Part shown: in pieces, positions 40,368 to 54,500 of the stretch
Numbering within the stretch: the first letter of the stretch is position 1
Layout: each line of letters starts with the position of its first letter
Origin: Nyssa sinensis
Lineage: Eukaryota; Streptophyta; Magnoliopsida; Cornales; Nyssaceae
Direction: 5' to 3'
Length of the DNA: 64,000 nt
Assembly: GCA_008638375.1 (NCBI GenBank)
Contig: CM018041.1
Coordinates: forward strand, 2,905,501-2,969,500
Position numbers and translations under genes: made by a program
Notes under the pieces: generated by a model
The model's input: the letters and a program-made list of their open reading frames with translations, nothing else
What the model was told of the DNA's origin: nothing
Database searches by the model: none

Positions 40368-41980
40368 CACCAAAAAATGGCGGACTAATCCAAACTTGAC
40401 ACGTGTCTAGTTTCTTTTGTGCTAGTAAGGAAGTAACATAACTGTACAGATTTGACATCAGAGCAGCTAGTTCGGAGAATTAGCTCTTGACGGTACCGAC
40501 CTCGTCATCACCATGGTCTTGGCCTACCAACCTCAAAACAAGGAACCAGAATGCGATATGGAAACTACCGTTTGAAAATACAATCCAATCCCCACCCTCG
40601 CGGAGGCTGAAACGAAAACTGCTGCATCCAAATTATGATAGATCCCGAGATTCACTGCTCCAAATCTCAACAAAAGGAGGGACATTCACCTTATAAATAG
40701 GTCCTAGAGGTACGTTTTATTTTTACAGTCAATCATATTCTTTCAATTCACTCTTTACTAACTTTGTCATCAGAGCGGCTACCGCCGGAGCCATCCTGAC
40801 GGCCCTTCGATTCTCCTTTTTCAGAGTTCGTGGCAGACGGTGAAGAGTGGAGCCCCGACCGGTCAAAAAAGTGTAGCATCATGTTCCATGAGAAATTCTT
40901 CCAAAAATGGCAACTAAGTTATTATATAAAGGAGCAAGATATCCGTACGAACCCTAAGTTAAATTCCTTTACAAAATTTTATGTGTTTTTTTTTTTAATA
41001 CCTCGGTATTAGACCTTTCAAGTTGAAATTTTTTTCATAAGATATCTTATACTCTTCACTGACTTGATCATCAATGTAGTTATTACCGGGGCCTCTCCGA
41101 TAACCTTGTTTACCTTTCTATTGTCTTGCAAGAATTTCACGAGCAATCCTAATTGTTGATCAGGTCTGTCAATTTTTTTTCACAATAGATAGTGAGAGTA
41201 GAATTCATGATGTATTCATTAGAAAAAGTCATTAGTTACCAACAAGACTGTCCCTAATTGACGTATTTCCTTTCAATCAAATGCTAATTTTCCAACCTTA
41301 GTTTGGCTCAACATGAATAGTGTTTGCCTTATAATGGTTATTTAATACTCAAATGATGTGATCAATAACCAATAAAAAAGTAATTTTATATATCCCCAAT
41401 TTTTATTTTTATATTTATATTTAATGTGATGTGGTATTATGTGTTATTTTTCAAAATCACATTATGCAGAAGTTAAAAACATACATAACGGCGGACTAAT
41501 GTTACATATCTTCTAATATACCATAAATTAACAATCATATTCGGAGCATGGCACGTGTCTATAAAGATCTCTTCGGGCTACAGATCGAAAAAAGTTATTT
41601 TTATCCAAGTCAACCAAGCACGAATGAGAGCTTATCACCGCCTTTTATAGGCTACCGATATCAGAATAAGGAAACAGAGTTCAATATGACAACTACTATC
41701 TTCAGATATCTTCGAATCCTTACTTTTATAACTCCTGATCCTACTCAACTTAGCATATCTACGACCTATAAATAAACGCAGAACGTAAGCTTTTAATTTA
41801 TGTTGAATTCTTCACTTGAATTACTGTTTTAATTTTGTTACTAACTTTAACATCAAAGCGGCTGCTACCGAAGCCTTTTCGATGACCATATAATCTTAAG
41901 TTCTTGACAAACAATAAATGACGAAAAACTTTCTGACCAAAAAAAGAGTAACATCATCTTCAATTTTTTTTTTTTTTTTT
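40368..41980 (+). mobile_element. Degenerate LTR-like remnants (probable gypsy type)
   Basis: Two related blocks follow one another. Each has GGCGGACTAAT (40379 and 41491), then GGCACGTGTCTA or GACACGTGTCTA, then a CTTATAAATAG/CCTATAAATAA promoter-like motif (about 40690 and 41766). Each closes with ACTAACTTTRNCATCARAGCGGCTRCYACCG-like sequence (about 40757 and 41840) and AGTRNNAGCATCAT. A third partial ending lies near 41055-41110. The endings resemble plant LTR U5 regions with CATCRRAGCGGC. No coding interior remains. Boundaries are approximate. Confidence 0.5.
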
Positions 41981-42666
41981 TTGTATTTGATCCTTGAAAA
42001 TGATGTTCAAACGAAACAAGCACTAATATGAATTACCAGAAAAAAACATTAATATGGATAAAATTGTTAACAAACTTGAGGGTTTAAATTCACCATCACA
42101 AAATAATAATAATAATAATAAAGTGAGGAATGGATCCCATTTGAAGGCATTGATGTAGGAGACAGAGTGACACACCAAGGAGCTGTGTGAAAATATTATA
42201 AGTTTTAGGAAAATAATTTTTAAATTATAATAAATTTTAGTAGAAATTTTTTTTCTCAAATCTATGGGGGCGGCTGCGGCGGTGGCCCTAAGCCCGCCCT
42301 CTCCAAGTATGCTGGCGTGTGTATATACATATATATGTGAAAATAATCGAATTAGCATTTAATTATTATGTGTCTAAGTACAAAGAATGATGACAGGACA
42401 CCTATATCAGTAGCTCAAAGGCTGCCCCTTTCTCCCGGGATGTTTTCTTAGTGAAACACTAGACATGAAATTGTAGATAAAAGTGTGCTTAAAATCCAGA
42501 TCCCATGTTTTAGAGAGTGGCATCTATGTGGATCAACAAAGACAAAACCCAACTTGTGTTACGTTTTAGCTCTCTCTTGGACTCTGTCCCATTGAACCAT
42601 ACAACAAAAGACAAGCAAGAGAAATACATCGAGCTAGACAAATTACCGTTTGACTACAGCTCTACG

Positions 42667-42700
<34 letters not shown>

Positions 42701-43384
42701 ACAGATATATACTATATATATTGAGGTTTGTTTGGCTTCTAAAACAACGAAATTTCTACTTGTCATATTATGTGCATATTTGGTGGTTTGCTAAAAACTA
42801 GCACGGGATAAGTCAATGAGCATCAAGCCCAAGATCCTCCCTTTGATTTTTTGGTCATTAGTCACAAATCAGCCCTCTCGATCAAGAATAAGTTAATTGT
42901 CATCAAGCCCCAGATGGTCTTGATTAGAGTGACAACCAGCTAATTAGCTAATCATACTTTTTATGTTTCTTCTCAGCAAGGGCCTATATATGTTTATCTT
43001 CTGGTTCATGCATGCATGTAGTAATTACACGTTGTAAACTTCAACTGTTTCTCTTTCTTTTCTGTGCTGGTTTTAATATTTATCTAGGTTTTTTTTATAG
43101 GTCATTTGCCTGTCCAAATATAGCCCATGCATACCGTGACGGATTTAGACCATTGAAGTAAAAAAGACAAGAATATAAAAATTAAAATTTAAAGACACAA
43201 TTATAAAAATATGAAAATTTTCAGAGGGCACGTTCATAATTTCTTTTTGAATTTCTGCAGTCCCCCCTGGCCCCTGTCTCAGCCACTGCATGCATACCTG
43301 TTTCTAGGCGGTATAAGAGGTGCTGTTGGTGGGAGAAAAATGGGGAAAACGTCTCATTTGATGGTATTATGCTTAGATTTAAAT

Positions 43385-43506
43385 ATTTTGTAAAATTCAT
43401 GTAAGTTCCTTATGAATACTTAAATATGAACAGTCACAAAAAATGATTTGAACATTTTGTAAGACCCACTTAAGTTTCGTAGAAATACTTAAATTTGAAC
43501 AGCCAC
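43385..43506. repeat. Imperfect tandem duplication, period about 69 bp
   Basis: ATTTTGTAAAATTCATGTAAG...AATACTTAAATATGAACAG recurs as ATTTTGTAAGACCCACTTAAG...AATACTTAAATTTGAACAG. Both copies are non-coding. Confidence 0.6.
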
Positions 43507-44874
43507 TTAACCTTTTTTTGTGGAATTGGCCTTGACAATATTTTAAAAGTAAATAAGTGAAAATATGTGTCAAACATCTTAAAATTATTCTGGTATTAAT
43601 GTTTTGGATTCATTCTTGCAATAAATCTCAGCAAGATGGAACAAATTTCTTGAGGTTGGAAAAAACCCCCCTTCATTTAATTTTAAGTATTTGTTTGATA
43701 GTATATGTTCCATTTCCATTATATATAGACCCATTTAGTAAGGGAAATGGGAAGGTAATGTAAATAAAATTAATTTTCCTTTTTTAAACATTACACAGAA
43801 AAAATAGCAAAAAAAAAATATATATAAGTGAATATGTTATAATTTTACATTCTAAAAAAAATTATCGGATTAGAATTCGAACACTGGATCAAATTTTTTT
43901 TGTAAATGATTGGTACCATATGTAAACTTGAGTGAGGTCAATTGATCCTGCTGACTTTAAAGAAAAATATTACATCTATATTGTGATATAAAATTTTTGG
44001 ATAGTTTTTTCTGAATCGATCCCACAAAATTACAAAAAAAGAAAAAGAAAAAAAGAAATTGGGTCAGTTTTATACTTTAGAATAAGTTAATGAGACCCTT
44101 TTGAGCCACCCAATTAATGTCATTTTGATTAAAGAAATAAATATTGTGACATTTTACAATTACATTAATTTTAAAAAGGTCGCATGATTAATGAGATTAT
44201 TATACTGATTCTTCTTCTGTTTTATTTATATTTCGAAGTATTTTTGGTAATTATATTTAAATTCTTGGTTACACCTCGTTTGTTTTTGTATCATATGAGT
44301 AGTGAATGGATCACAAATTTAAAGAATTCAAAGCTAGCAAGGGATAAATGAAGCAATAAGAATATAATACAATATATGTGCATACAATTCAAAAGATTAA
44401 AAAAAAAAAAACACGATAATCAAGAAAATCAAAATGAAATTGTACTGTCTTTGAAAAAATAAATGGTTAAAGAATAATGAGGAAATTAATTGGTTCAATT
44501 GATAATAAAATAAACGAAAATGGAAGGGAAGAAAACTGTAACTTAATCCCTATGTTTCTCTAATTAATCCCAAAAAAATTTGAAAAAAAAAATGAACAAG
44601 ATCTATTCTAAAAAGAAGGGCCACCACCCACACGACATGGAAGCTTTATTATGGCGTTGGTCTTAGTGAATGAGCAAGAACAATCACTTCAGCTCGGATT
44701 TTAATGTAACTAAATTTAAAGAAGTTTGCTGAATCCAATAAGTGGGGAAAAAAAAATCAAACTAATCTAAACTAATATTATCTTCCATTATGAAGAAGTC
44801 ACAGGCGTCTTTTAGAAGCAAGAGATGTTGGTCTCCCTCCGTATGCATGTATGTGTATGCGTGTGTCTGTATAT

Positions 44875-44907
<33 letters not shown>

Positions 44908-47900
44908 ATATATATTATACCTAACTCAATTCAAACTTATTTCAACTCAAACAAAACCTTTATCTCTACCATTCTTTGTCATTTTTTTTTCAACTAATGC
45001 GGTACAAAAATGTGAAAAAAAAATACTTAATTTTTTTTTAAAATCAAATAATACTAGAGTTTCAAAATCTAATATAATATTAAAAATTTAATAATAAAAG
45101 TCAGTTTATGTCATATTTGAAGAGTTAAAAGACTACTAATTCGAATAAAATATTATTAATAATAATTCAAATAAAATTAAAAAATCAAAATATCACCAAA
45201 GGGGGTCAAAATCAAGAAACTCGCACAGAAACACGTTACCCATTTTTCGAGTCGTTTCAAGTCATCAAAGATTCGTCACTTATTTTACATCACTAACGTT
45301 AATTGTGTAGTAAAAATACTATTTAAAAATAATCACAGGAGCCCAGTCATTGGTTGAAAAATTAATAAACTAGCACATGCTCCACGTGGGAGACTAGAAA
45401 TCATGCCCCCTTCCTTGAGTAGAGGCACGAGATGCCACTCGGATACTAAGAACTTCACAACTATTTTGTGTCACTTGTATTGATTTTGTCTCATCATTTT
45501 ACTCTATTTTATGTACAATAATGTTATACTTTCTTAAATCTTATTACAAATTTTACATTTCAATCAATTTAGCACTATATTATTGGAAATAAAGATAAAT
45601 ATTTCAATTCTCATAACATACTTTTGTCCAAACTTTCTTACAAAGGTAAGGTCTACTAATGAGTCCCATATAGGTAATATAAGTGATGAATTACCTTGGA
45701 GAGAGAGGTAAGACAAAAGTGAGTTTTGAAAGATGAGACATTTCACTTATCTAATGTTACACATTGATGTATTGGCACATCACTATCACTTTACTTGGAA
45801 TAAGAATTTGAGAAATGTAACATTGTTGAGTAACATAAATTCTAAATTAATGTTAGTAAGAATTTTTTTTTTTTTTTTTATGAATCAGTAAGGGAGTATC
45901 TTCGATCAACTTACGTGTACTAGACTATGTTTTTCTTCCCGTAATTACCAGACCCACCCTTAGTAAAAAATTTATTCTAACTTGAATCCAATAACCTTTG
46001 TTCCTCTTGTGTGATAATTGGGGTCACAAGTATCTACCGGGGGCTAGGGGCATTGGCTTCCAAAGTTTAAAAATATAGAATTTCTAAACATATTTCTATA
46101 GAATTTTATTTTTTAAAAAATAGAAAATACCTTTCAAAATTTGCATATTTTTACAAAAATACTTTCTTAAATTTTAATTTTTATATTTTTATTTCTCTAA
46201 ATTTTAGGTCTCAATCCGGCACCGCCTGCAAAGTCTCTTTGACCATGAGAAAAGCCATACCTTCATTGTCTGAAGCACATTTATACACAGTATAAAGTTC
46301 AATATGGTGACAATATGACATATAAAGCCACTCCCCAGCCATTAAAAATCTAGACTTTGCTCACTCAATCGTCAGTTAAATGAATATACAATTGAATGAA
46401 TTGTCATAAAACATTATTTGAAGTATACTCTTTTTCCAAACATTTTCAATTTTTTAAGAAATTCATATAATTGCATATACTTCAATTGCTTCTTTTTTTT
46501 TTTTTTGGTTAACGAAAAATGTATTATAGAATCATATTGTAACAATTACAGAAATAAAATCCAATTCATACAATTACATATACTGGAATTGCTTCAAAAT
46601 TGTACTCATTTTGTCAGCATATAATTAGATTTATACAAAGAGGAAATATATTTCCAGTACCAATAATGAGATGTTAAGAGGCTTTGCTTCATCTTTGCAT
46701 ACTTGGATAACATTTATAACTAAATAAAAAAAATTTAATTGAGATCGACTCATAACATAAGTTAAGTGTGAATATATTTTAAAACTTATAACTTATTTAT
46801 TAAAATTAATTCAAACTTGAATCGATAAAGTATTTAGCACTCTATTACTACATTAAAAATTAAACTACTTAAACTGATTTATAATCAATTCCATTAAAAG
46901 GTCATTTAAAATAGGCTCAAAATTTAAATAAATCAAACTTTAATTAACACAATTTAAAGGTCTTTAAATTTAACAAATCCGAGTTTGAATAACCTGTTCC
47001 TCATTCAGACTCAATTCATTTACAACCTTAAATGCATATAATGTATGTGGTTACTCAATTTCTAATATGCATTCAAAAATAAAATATAAAAATCCAAAAT
47101 ATAAATTCTTCAATTTTTAGCTCTATGCATGTTTGGTGTTGTTTGATATGTTTAAATTTAAATCCAAACCATGACCCAAGTGAACTTTGCTCACTTGTAT
47201 CCTCGCGCGTGTGTGGAAGAGAGAGTGTGTTGAATTAAAGTATTCTCAATTCTATTGAAACATTTAAGGGAATTTTTCGCGAATATATCACCTTAAAAAA
47301 AAAAAACTTACTTTTAAATTATTAAACTGAAAAGTTAATTTTGCCAACACAACTTTTTAAACAAGTAAAGATAATTTATTTTAACTCGAGAGATTATTTG
47401 AGATAATAGCGGGTTATGAGGTTTGTGCTTGTTACACTACGTTTTCGAATTCAAATTTTACAGAAAATAATAACTTTTTCGGGTCACCTGTGAAATTTCA
47501 TGAGAATATTTCAAAGACTGCCATGCTATCAAAGGTTATTGTTGATAGAGACGGGTTACCCAAAAAATAAAAGTAATACTAGATAAATTCGAGTGGTTTA
47601 TCAGATTACATCATTTATCATAATTCTTCTTTAAAATTTAAATAAAAAGATCAAATACATCCGTTAATTAAAAAAATATCATCCCGGTATTTCAAACATT
47701 TTTTTTAAAATTATTTATTTTCTCTCCTCAAGTAACAAGAAAAGATAAAGTAAATTATATAACCTAAAAATCTTTGCGAAAAAGGACTGGGGGAAAAGTC
47801 TAGGACTACTTAACTCGGACAGATTGTGACAAATTTATTCTCAAGACTTGACAACAAGGTCTGTGACCGGTTCTGCCTGTGGGCCCCTCCCACTTGACAT

Positions 47901-48749
47901 TTCACTCTTTTGTATTTTCGGAAGCTAGTGGCTGGTGATCGGCGTCCTCTGACCCACTCGGGGACGTCGTGTACCCCGTTTGGACGAAGCCTAAGAATTT
48001 CCTCTTCTTCCCCCTTTTTGTAAATCCTTGTTTGTTTATTTTTCAATTCTAATTTTTTTCCAGATAAAGAGTGGGAAAGTGGATTTGGTACTTTTTTGTT
48101 TTATGGAACTTATATTGGTCTGAGATTCCAAATGCTCTGAAAATGAGAGAAAGGGAGACATTGGAATGCATTTTTGATGCCTCAAAATGGGGAATTTGGT
48201 GGATGGAAAATGTTTTCTTCCGTTTGTTTTTTGTCTCCAACATGTAAAGGTTGGAGCTAAAAATTTTCCACAAATAATAAATAAAGAGCTGGAAGAAATG
48301 GGTTTGATACCTTTAGGCTACCTAATTTGTATCCCAGAAAGCCCTGAAAATGGGGAAACTGAAGGGCTTTCGGTACCAAGAAAGTATTTTATACGCACAT
48401 ATGTTTCTAATTCTCTCCACTCAAACTCAGTTCATATGCTGGAAGCTCAGGATCCCATTTTATGGCTTGTCAAATTGTTATGCATGATTTAGCTTTACTT
48501 TTAGGCTTTTAGTTTTAGCCAAATATTGAATCCAATGCATGACATTTTATGCAAGCATGTCAAAAAAAAAAAAGGCTACCCACCGTGTGAAGCTCAATCA
48601 GTAAGATTTGAACAGTGTTAAATGTACATAATTTTATCTTACAAACAGAGGCGTTTTAGGTATAAGTCGAGGGCAATAGTCCACCCAAAACCAATTTTCA
48701 AATTTTAACTTTTGACCTCTAGTTTTTAAAGAAATTTTCTTAAAAATTA

Positions 48750-48880
48750 GAAATCCATCCCAATTTTATTTTTATTTTTATGGTTTAGATCCTTCATTGC
48801 GTGCAAGTAGAAATGATGTTTCTATGACTCGAATCTGAAGATCATAATAGAGTTACCTTGTGTTTTAAGTATGAGATATT
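48750..48880 (-). mobile_element. SINE relic, second copy of the tRNA-derived family
   Basis: On the minus strand, CAAGGTAACTCTATTATG is followed by the B-box-like GATTCGAGTCATAGAAACAT and a CTTGCACGCAA tail segment. It shares the order and spacing of the element at 25486-25632 but has no visible target duplication. Confidence 0.5.
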
Positions 48881-49828
48881 AGGACCAAACTATCTAAAGT
48901 GTCAAAAGTGTCATTTCTTCACACGTATAACCTAGTTTCGAAGCTTCACTTACACACACAAATCAGATGTCTCCCACTTTTATCGTTGTATTAAAAAAAG
49001 AGTAAAAAAATTATTATTAAAATGAGCATAAATTTAGTGATATTATATTCTCAATTTAAAAAAAAAAAAAAGAGTTCAAATTTTTGCCAAAAAAAAAAAC
49101 TCAATTGTATCATATTAATACCATCAATCTTATTAATTAACTAGGCACATTAAAAAAAGAGTAGGAAAAATTGTTGGGTAAACATCACTCTCAAAAATAA
49201 TAATAATAGGGGAGTTAGTGTCAACAACTAGTTTTGCAATGTGCACACGTGGAAGCTTCACAACCACGTAGTTATTCACCCCAAAAAAAAAAACCTAAAG
49301 TGGGAGTCAACTTGTCATTCTCAACATTGTCTTCAAGAGGGAGGGAGAGAGAGAGAGAGAGAGAACCCCTTGAATTCAAGTTCATGGAACTGACGAGGTT
49401 AGGTTTAAAATTAATGAAGCAGATTTCCAGGGACCATGCTCTCTCTGCACTCGGGGGCACGACCCTTTTGCCAGATTTTATTTTAATCTCGGCTTTGTCT
49501 TCGTATCAGATCTTTGTAGAGATTGGGGTGTGACACGTATAATTTCTATACTAAACAATTATTAGATATATAGGACATGGGTCACCATGTCTTATGCACC
49601 AATATTTGAAAAATAACAAAATGAGGCACACTTACATTAAGTTAATTTAATGGGTTTAATTTTTTTAGCCAAATTTGATAATATTATATTGTTTTTGGAA
49701 TTCCCAGGCGTTGCTCTTCAGTTCTTACTTTCTGAGCTTTTTCTTGTATTACTCTTATCATCGACATTTTGTGAAAAAAATAATGATCCCACGACATGGT
49801 AAAGGCTCGAGGAACGACTAGAAAAACA

Positions 49829-49890
49829 CACACACACACACATATATATATATAGACACACTCACACACACATATATACATATACATGTA
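49829..49890. repeat. (CA)n/(TA)n microsatellite
   Basis: CA runs alternate with TA runs. The minus-strand translation gives only Cys-Val/Tyr-Ile repeats. Confidence 0.9.
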
Positions 49891-49904
49891 TATGTGCGGA
49901 CTAA

Positions 49905-50345
49905 CTTAAGATTTTTAACAATTATATTAATCTGTCCATTTTACATTGATGTCTTCTCATTGATTTTTTTTTCAAAATCACAATAGTGTCTCTTTCATGT
50001 CCTTTTTTTTTTAATACATTTTTTTAATTTTGATTATATTTTTTATTTTCTTTTCATTAGCAAATAAATATTGTTTAAAATCTTAAACTTATTTTTATAT
50101 AAATGAAAATAACTTATTTACCTTAAATTTATTTTCTATAAAATAAAAAAAATTAAAAAATGGTCAAAATTGAAAAAAAAGAGGCAATTTATCATTTTGA
50201 AAATAATTTGACTGGAGAAGAATATTTTTATAGTTTGTCAATAAAAGTAGGAGATGCCAATATAATTTTAAAAATTTTAAAAAATATCAGTACAATAATT
50301 AAAAATTTTAAAAGAGATCAGTATAATTTACTCATAAATTTTTAT
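49905..50345. mobile_element. Fold-back element, copy C
   Basis: The right arm is clear: ATGGTCAAAATTG, TTTATCATTTTGAAAATAAT, GTCAATAAAAGTAGGAGATG, CAGTATAATTTACTCATAAA. The left arm (TTTTTAACAATTATATTAAT ... CAAAATCACAATAGTG) is its diverged complement. It forms the left end of the duplicated spacer segment described for 50.0-51.3 kb. Confidence 0.55.
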
Positions 50346-51310
50346 CAATGATACAGTAGTGATCAGAAATATTGAATATTTATATGATATATGTTGTCTA
50401 TGAGACTAGATATATATGTGTAAAATGGACAGAAAAGCATTAGGTTAAAATGGCCAAACAAAAAACATTAGTGAGTGTCACTTTCCAGTCTTAATTACTT
50501 GTAGTTGCATAGATTAATAAAGTGTGAGATACCCAAAGTAAATCACAAGGGTTCATTTGATTAAAAGAAACACATTGTGTATCTTAGTAGGTAATTAATC
50601 ATTATCTTAATGATACTCAACTACAATTAAGTTTAGAGAACAGATAGACGCCTTACCTAGATTTGGTACCTTTTTATTTCAATTGAAATAAAACTGATCT
50701 ATTTGTAAGTGGGAGTGGGCCCAGTACAACTCAGTCATTGATTGAAAAATACAAACCTAAGAGTAATTAAAGTCTTTTAACTGTATAGGTCATGAACAAA
50801 TAAACCAATTTAGCTATTAATTGGGTAAAAATAATGTTCGCATATCCCTTAATAAGGTAAGAAAAACTTAAACTCATGACCTCTCTCTACGGAGAAAGAC
50901 ATGGTGATCCAATTAGTTACCTTGATTAAATTTATGATAATTGAAAAAGAAAATTGATGAAACTTAAAAATATTATTGCCCTAAAACAGTTATTGAAATG
51001 GAAGTCTCTCTCTCTCTCTCTCTCTCTCTCAATGATAAAAGAATTCCTAACCCTAAATAACATACTTGAATGCTTAATCATTGTCAACTGAAGTTTGTTA
51101 ACACTAATCCATACTACTTAATCAACATGTTAAAAAGTTACGCCCCAGTCAACTTAGGGCCCTCAAAGGCCCGTTCTGTTCATCTCTGGAACTATTGATG
51201 ATGTCTTGAGGCTTGATGGTACCAAGCTCCCGGTCCATTAGAAAGAACCCATTAAAACCCAACTATAAATTTGTAGCTTCAGTTGAATCTTCAAGTCTCT
51301 AGAGTTGAAG
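50030..51310 (+). repeat. Left copy of a duplicated spacer segment flanking the HAK gene
   Basis: From the centre of fold-back copy C to the TTCAGTTGAATCTTCAA landmark (about 51275-51295), this segment matches 61555-63915 in the same orientation and order. Shared landmarks include GATATATGTTGTCT, AGTTGCATAGATTAATAAAG, ATTTCAATTGAAATAAAA, CCTAACCCTAAATAACATAC and GGCTTGATGGTACCAAGC. It is non-coding. A (CT)n tract (51005-51030) is specific to this copy. Confidence 0.85.
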
Positions 51311-51602
51311 CACCATCAGTAATTTGCCTGCCAAAATATAAACAGTTGCTCATCAAATTTGGGTTAAACCGTAGTTTGGAGCAAATATTTTATGGTCCTT
51401 GGACCATAGTCCTCGAAGCCGATAAAACCTTGGCCCGATAAAGTGTTAAATATTTTTTGGGCTGAAAGGAGAAATGAAAGAGGATTGTGGTCCATGGGCC
51501 CTTCGGCCTAAATTAAATACATTTCCAAAATTGTGTATCGTGTGAATGCCTTAGGGCATCTCTACTTAGGCACAAATTTAAATTAGAGTCAAAATCTTAA
51601 TT

Positions 51603-51633
<31 letters not shown>

Positions 51634-53856
51634 TATTCAAACTTAAACTCAAGTTTGTAAACTAATATTTACAAATTCAAATTTACAGTATTCATGAACT
51701 ATTAAAAAATAACAAGCTCAAATGAAACTTTTACTCAAATTTGAATATAAATTTTAGTCACTTCTGAAGATGGCTTTAATAATGCTCTTTCCCACCTATC
51801 CAATTTTAAATTGCAATTCAAACTTTAATAATGCTCCATAAAAGTAGTCTTTTTTTTTTTTAAATACAATGAGAAATTCCTCTGACTTTATGTTAGTAAT
51901 ATTGAACCTTAATATTATGGAAAAAACTTATTAAAATATGGGTGTCAAATTCCTTCACATTTGAAGAAATATAAAGCATTTTACCTGATTTTGCGACAAT
52001 TATTTTTCAGAATTACTATAATTTCCTCGCTTTAATTAGGTGCAAGTATTAACTTTCTTTAAAATTCGGTACAGTGTTATCCTACCTAATATGTGAAGTT
52101 GTGAACTAGAATGGCATTTCTTCTATACATACACACCCACGCCCACACGTATGTATGACTATATATATATAGGCTAATTAAGTTACATTAATTTTGTTGA
52201 AATTGTAAATTTTTATTTTATCAACCGAAGATTTATTATACAATTATTATTTTATAAGCGCCCAAAATTACGAAAAAGGTGACTTCTCTCTTTAAAAAAA
52301 AATCATGAATTATTAACTGAACTAATCTCATTTGATTATTGAAATTGTAAATAAAAATCCAACCCCACCCTACCTTATATGTGGAATTAACTCCCCTTAA
52401 ATGTACTATCTCATATTTAAAAGAATTCTAATAGATAATTTGATCCGAAATTTAAATTTCAAGTTTATTTGCATTATGCGTTAAGTTGAACTTCATTTGA
52501 TTAAACAAGTTATTTGAGCACAAATTCATGAAAAATAAGATAAGTTGAGCCTAAATCAGACAATCCAACTTGTCATTATATGGATTCTTAAATATCCTTG
52601 CAAAATGACCGAGCCAAGCTCAATTCACTTGCAAACATTCTTATATCCAACTTGGGCTGGCAATTTGTGTTTGCATGTTATGTTCGGATCGTATTAAGAG
52701 ACATATATTTTAAAAATAATATCAATCCAAATATGATCAAATTAAGAAATCGTGTTAACTTTTCTGATCAGAACACGACTCGACTAATCTCTTTAATAAA
52801 TAGGTCGTGTCAAATAGAATGACCCGATACAATCCAAATAACTTGTTTAACTATTAAATATGTTTAACACAAATAACCTGTTTGAAACGAAATTAAATTA
52901 TTATATCTTTATTATTTTTATATTAATAATTATAATACTTATATTCATGATTAACGTTAATAATTATATTATTTAATAATTTATAACTTCTTGAAAATAT
53001 CTTTATATCATTGGTATTATAATAAAGAGGAAAAACATATTATTCGTGTTAATAATGTCAATTTTGAGTTAACAGGTTAAACATGTTACTTTTGGGTCAC
53101 AGATCAAATTCAAATCACTGGACATGCTTAATAAACGGGTCAATTTTGAATCAATCGGGTCAACTTAAATACACGAACAATAATTGTATTAATTATGTTT
53201 GACTGAATTTTTAGTTGAATAAGTTGAAGCCAAATCCAAAACTTATTAAATTTATGTTACTTTTGAACCGTATTTACGTATTGTGTCACCGATTGCCAAT
53301 TTTATATCCAATCCAACTAATGAAGAGAGAAGACTTCAAGACAAGAGAAAATCTCCTAACCCACCATTGCATAAGAAGTGACAATCTAATTATTGGATTT
53401 AACTAGGGTAATCGGGCCTTCAATTGCCCCCACATGTCCCCATCATCATGCCGTGGTATTCAATTTAACGAGATTTAGTTTGAATTTTAAACTAATTCTA
53501 TTAATTAATCTAAATTAGCTTGCAAGCATCCACCTACAATAATGACCTTTGTATAATGAAAATGATCCATCTCCTTAACACGTGTCAATGTACTTTTGTC
53601 CCAACTAGGTAATGAGATCATTTTTAAATTCAAATAATGGAGCTCGGCCGAATGTTATCTTGTTAACTTTAGGATTCTCCGACAAACTTCCACCTCATAA
53701 CTGAAGAATATCCGTAAGTTGTGAGCGTGAAATCTGTGATTTAATTTGTGCGTATATTAAATTCACTGTTATATTATGCGATTACACATACGTGAGTAAT
53801 ACACGTATTAATCAGATCGTAAGTAACAATTATTCACGACTGACGTTAATATTAAA
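51311..53856. other. Intergenic stretch
   Basis: No supportable gene. The part around 52480-53170 contains words such as AAGCTCAATTCACTTGCAAA and GGGTCAATTTTGAATCAATCG, typical of decayed hAT-like plant repeats. An AT run lies at 51604-51628. Confidence 0.4.
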
Positions 53857-54500
53857 GGTGCACAAAAAAATTAGAAATCGTAAATTCGAACCGATCTTAA
53901 CCGAATGGGTCGGGTTGAGTCGATTCCAAAGAAGGTTTGAGTTGGGTCAATTTCAAAACTAATTTTTTCAGGTTGGTTCGAGTTCAAAGTTCTGATAAAC
54001 TGACCTAATTCAAAAATCAGATTGTTCATAAAAAAAAATTCTTAATTTTTTTTCTTAAATTTTTAAATATATATAATAAATATATAAATAATATGTGTGT
54101 ATTAGTGTGTGTGTGTGTGTCTATATATATATACATACACACACATAGTGTGTGTCTATATAACTGATATCATATATATAGACACACTGATATGATATAT
54201 ATATCATATCAATATATATTATATGTGTATATTAGTGTGTTTATATATATATATATATATCATATCAATATATGTATATATGTGTATATATATATATATC
54301 AGTGTGTGAATTGGACATAATAAAAAAAATAAAACTAAACGGACCGGATCCAATCTAATTCAATACGAAAATTTTCGGTTCGGGTTGGGTCGAGTCCACA
54401 AGACTTCAATTCTGGTTCTCTTGTTTTAGAACCATGTAAAGTCAGGTAGGTTTTGGTTCTACTATAATCCAAACCGAACCGATCCACACCCCTAATTAGC
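53857..54500. mobile_element. hAT-like non-autonomous repeat with nested microsatellites
   Basis: The left end carries GTAAATTCGAACCGATC and GGGTCGGGTTGAG. The right end carries GGTTCGGGTTGGGTCGAG and closes CCAAACCGAACCGATCCAC|ACCCCTAA. The ends are partly inverted, as in plant hAT-type MITEs with GGTTCGG/CCGAACC tracts. The middle (about 54080-54300) is expanded (TG)n, (TA)n and GATATGATATAT palindromic repeats. No ORF. Confidence 0.5.

Larger units (their letters stand above)
41981..49904. other. Long gene-poor intergenic stretch
   Basis: No supportable gene across about 7.9 kb. It holds (TG)n at 42670-42700, a 69-bp-period repeat at 43385-43506, (TA)(TG) tracts at 44875-44912, a SINE relic near 48750-48880, and (GA)n at 49340-49362. 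A 101-codon ATG frame at 48187-48492 is open but unrecognised and overlapped by an antisense frame. The relatively GC-rich patch at 47860-48020 is the least repeat-like part, yet no exon structure is visible. Confidence 0.45.

Noticed and set aside
48187..48492. 101-codon ATG ORF
   Set aside because: No family resemblance, an overlapping antisense frame and no exon context. It is mentioned only within the intergenic description.
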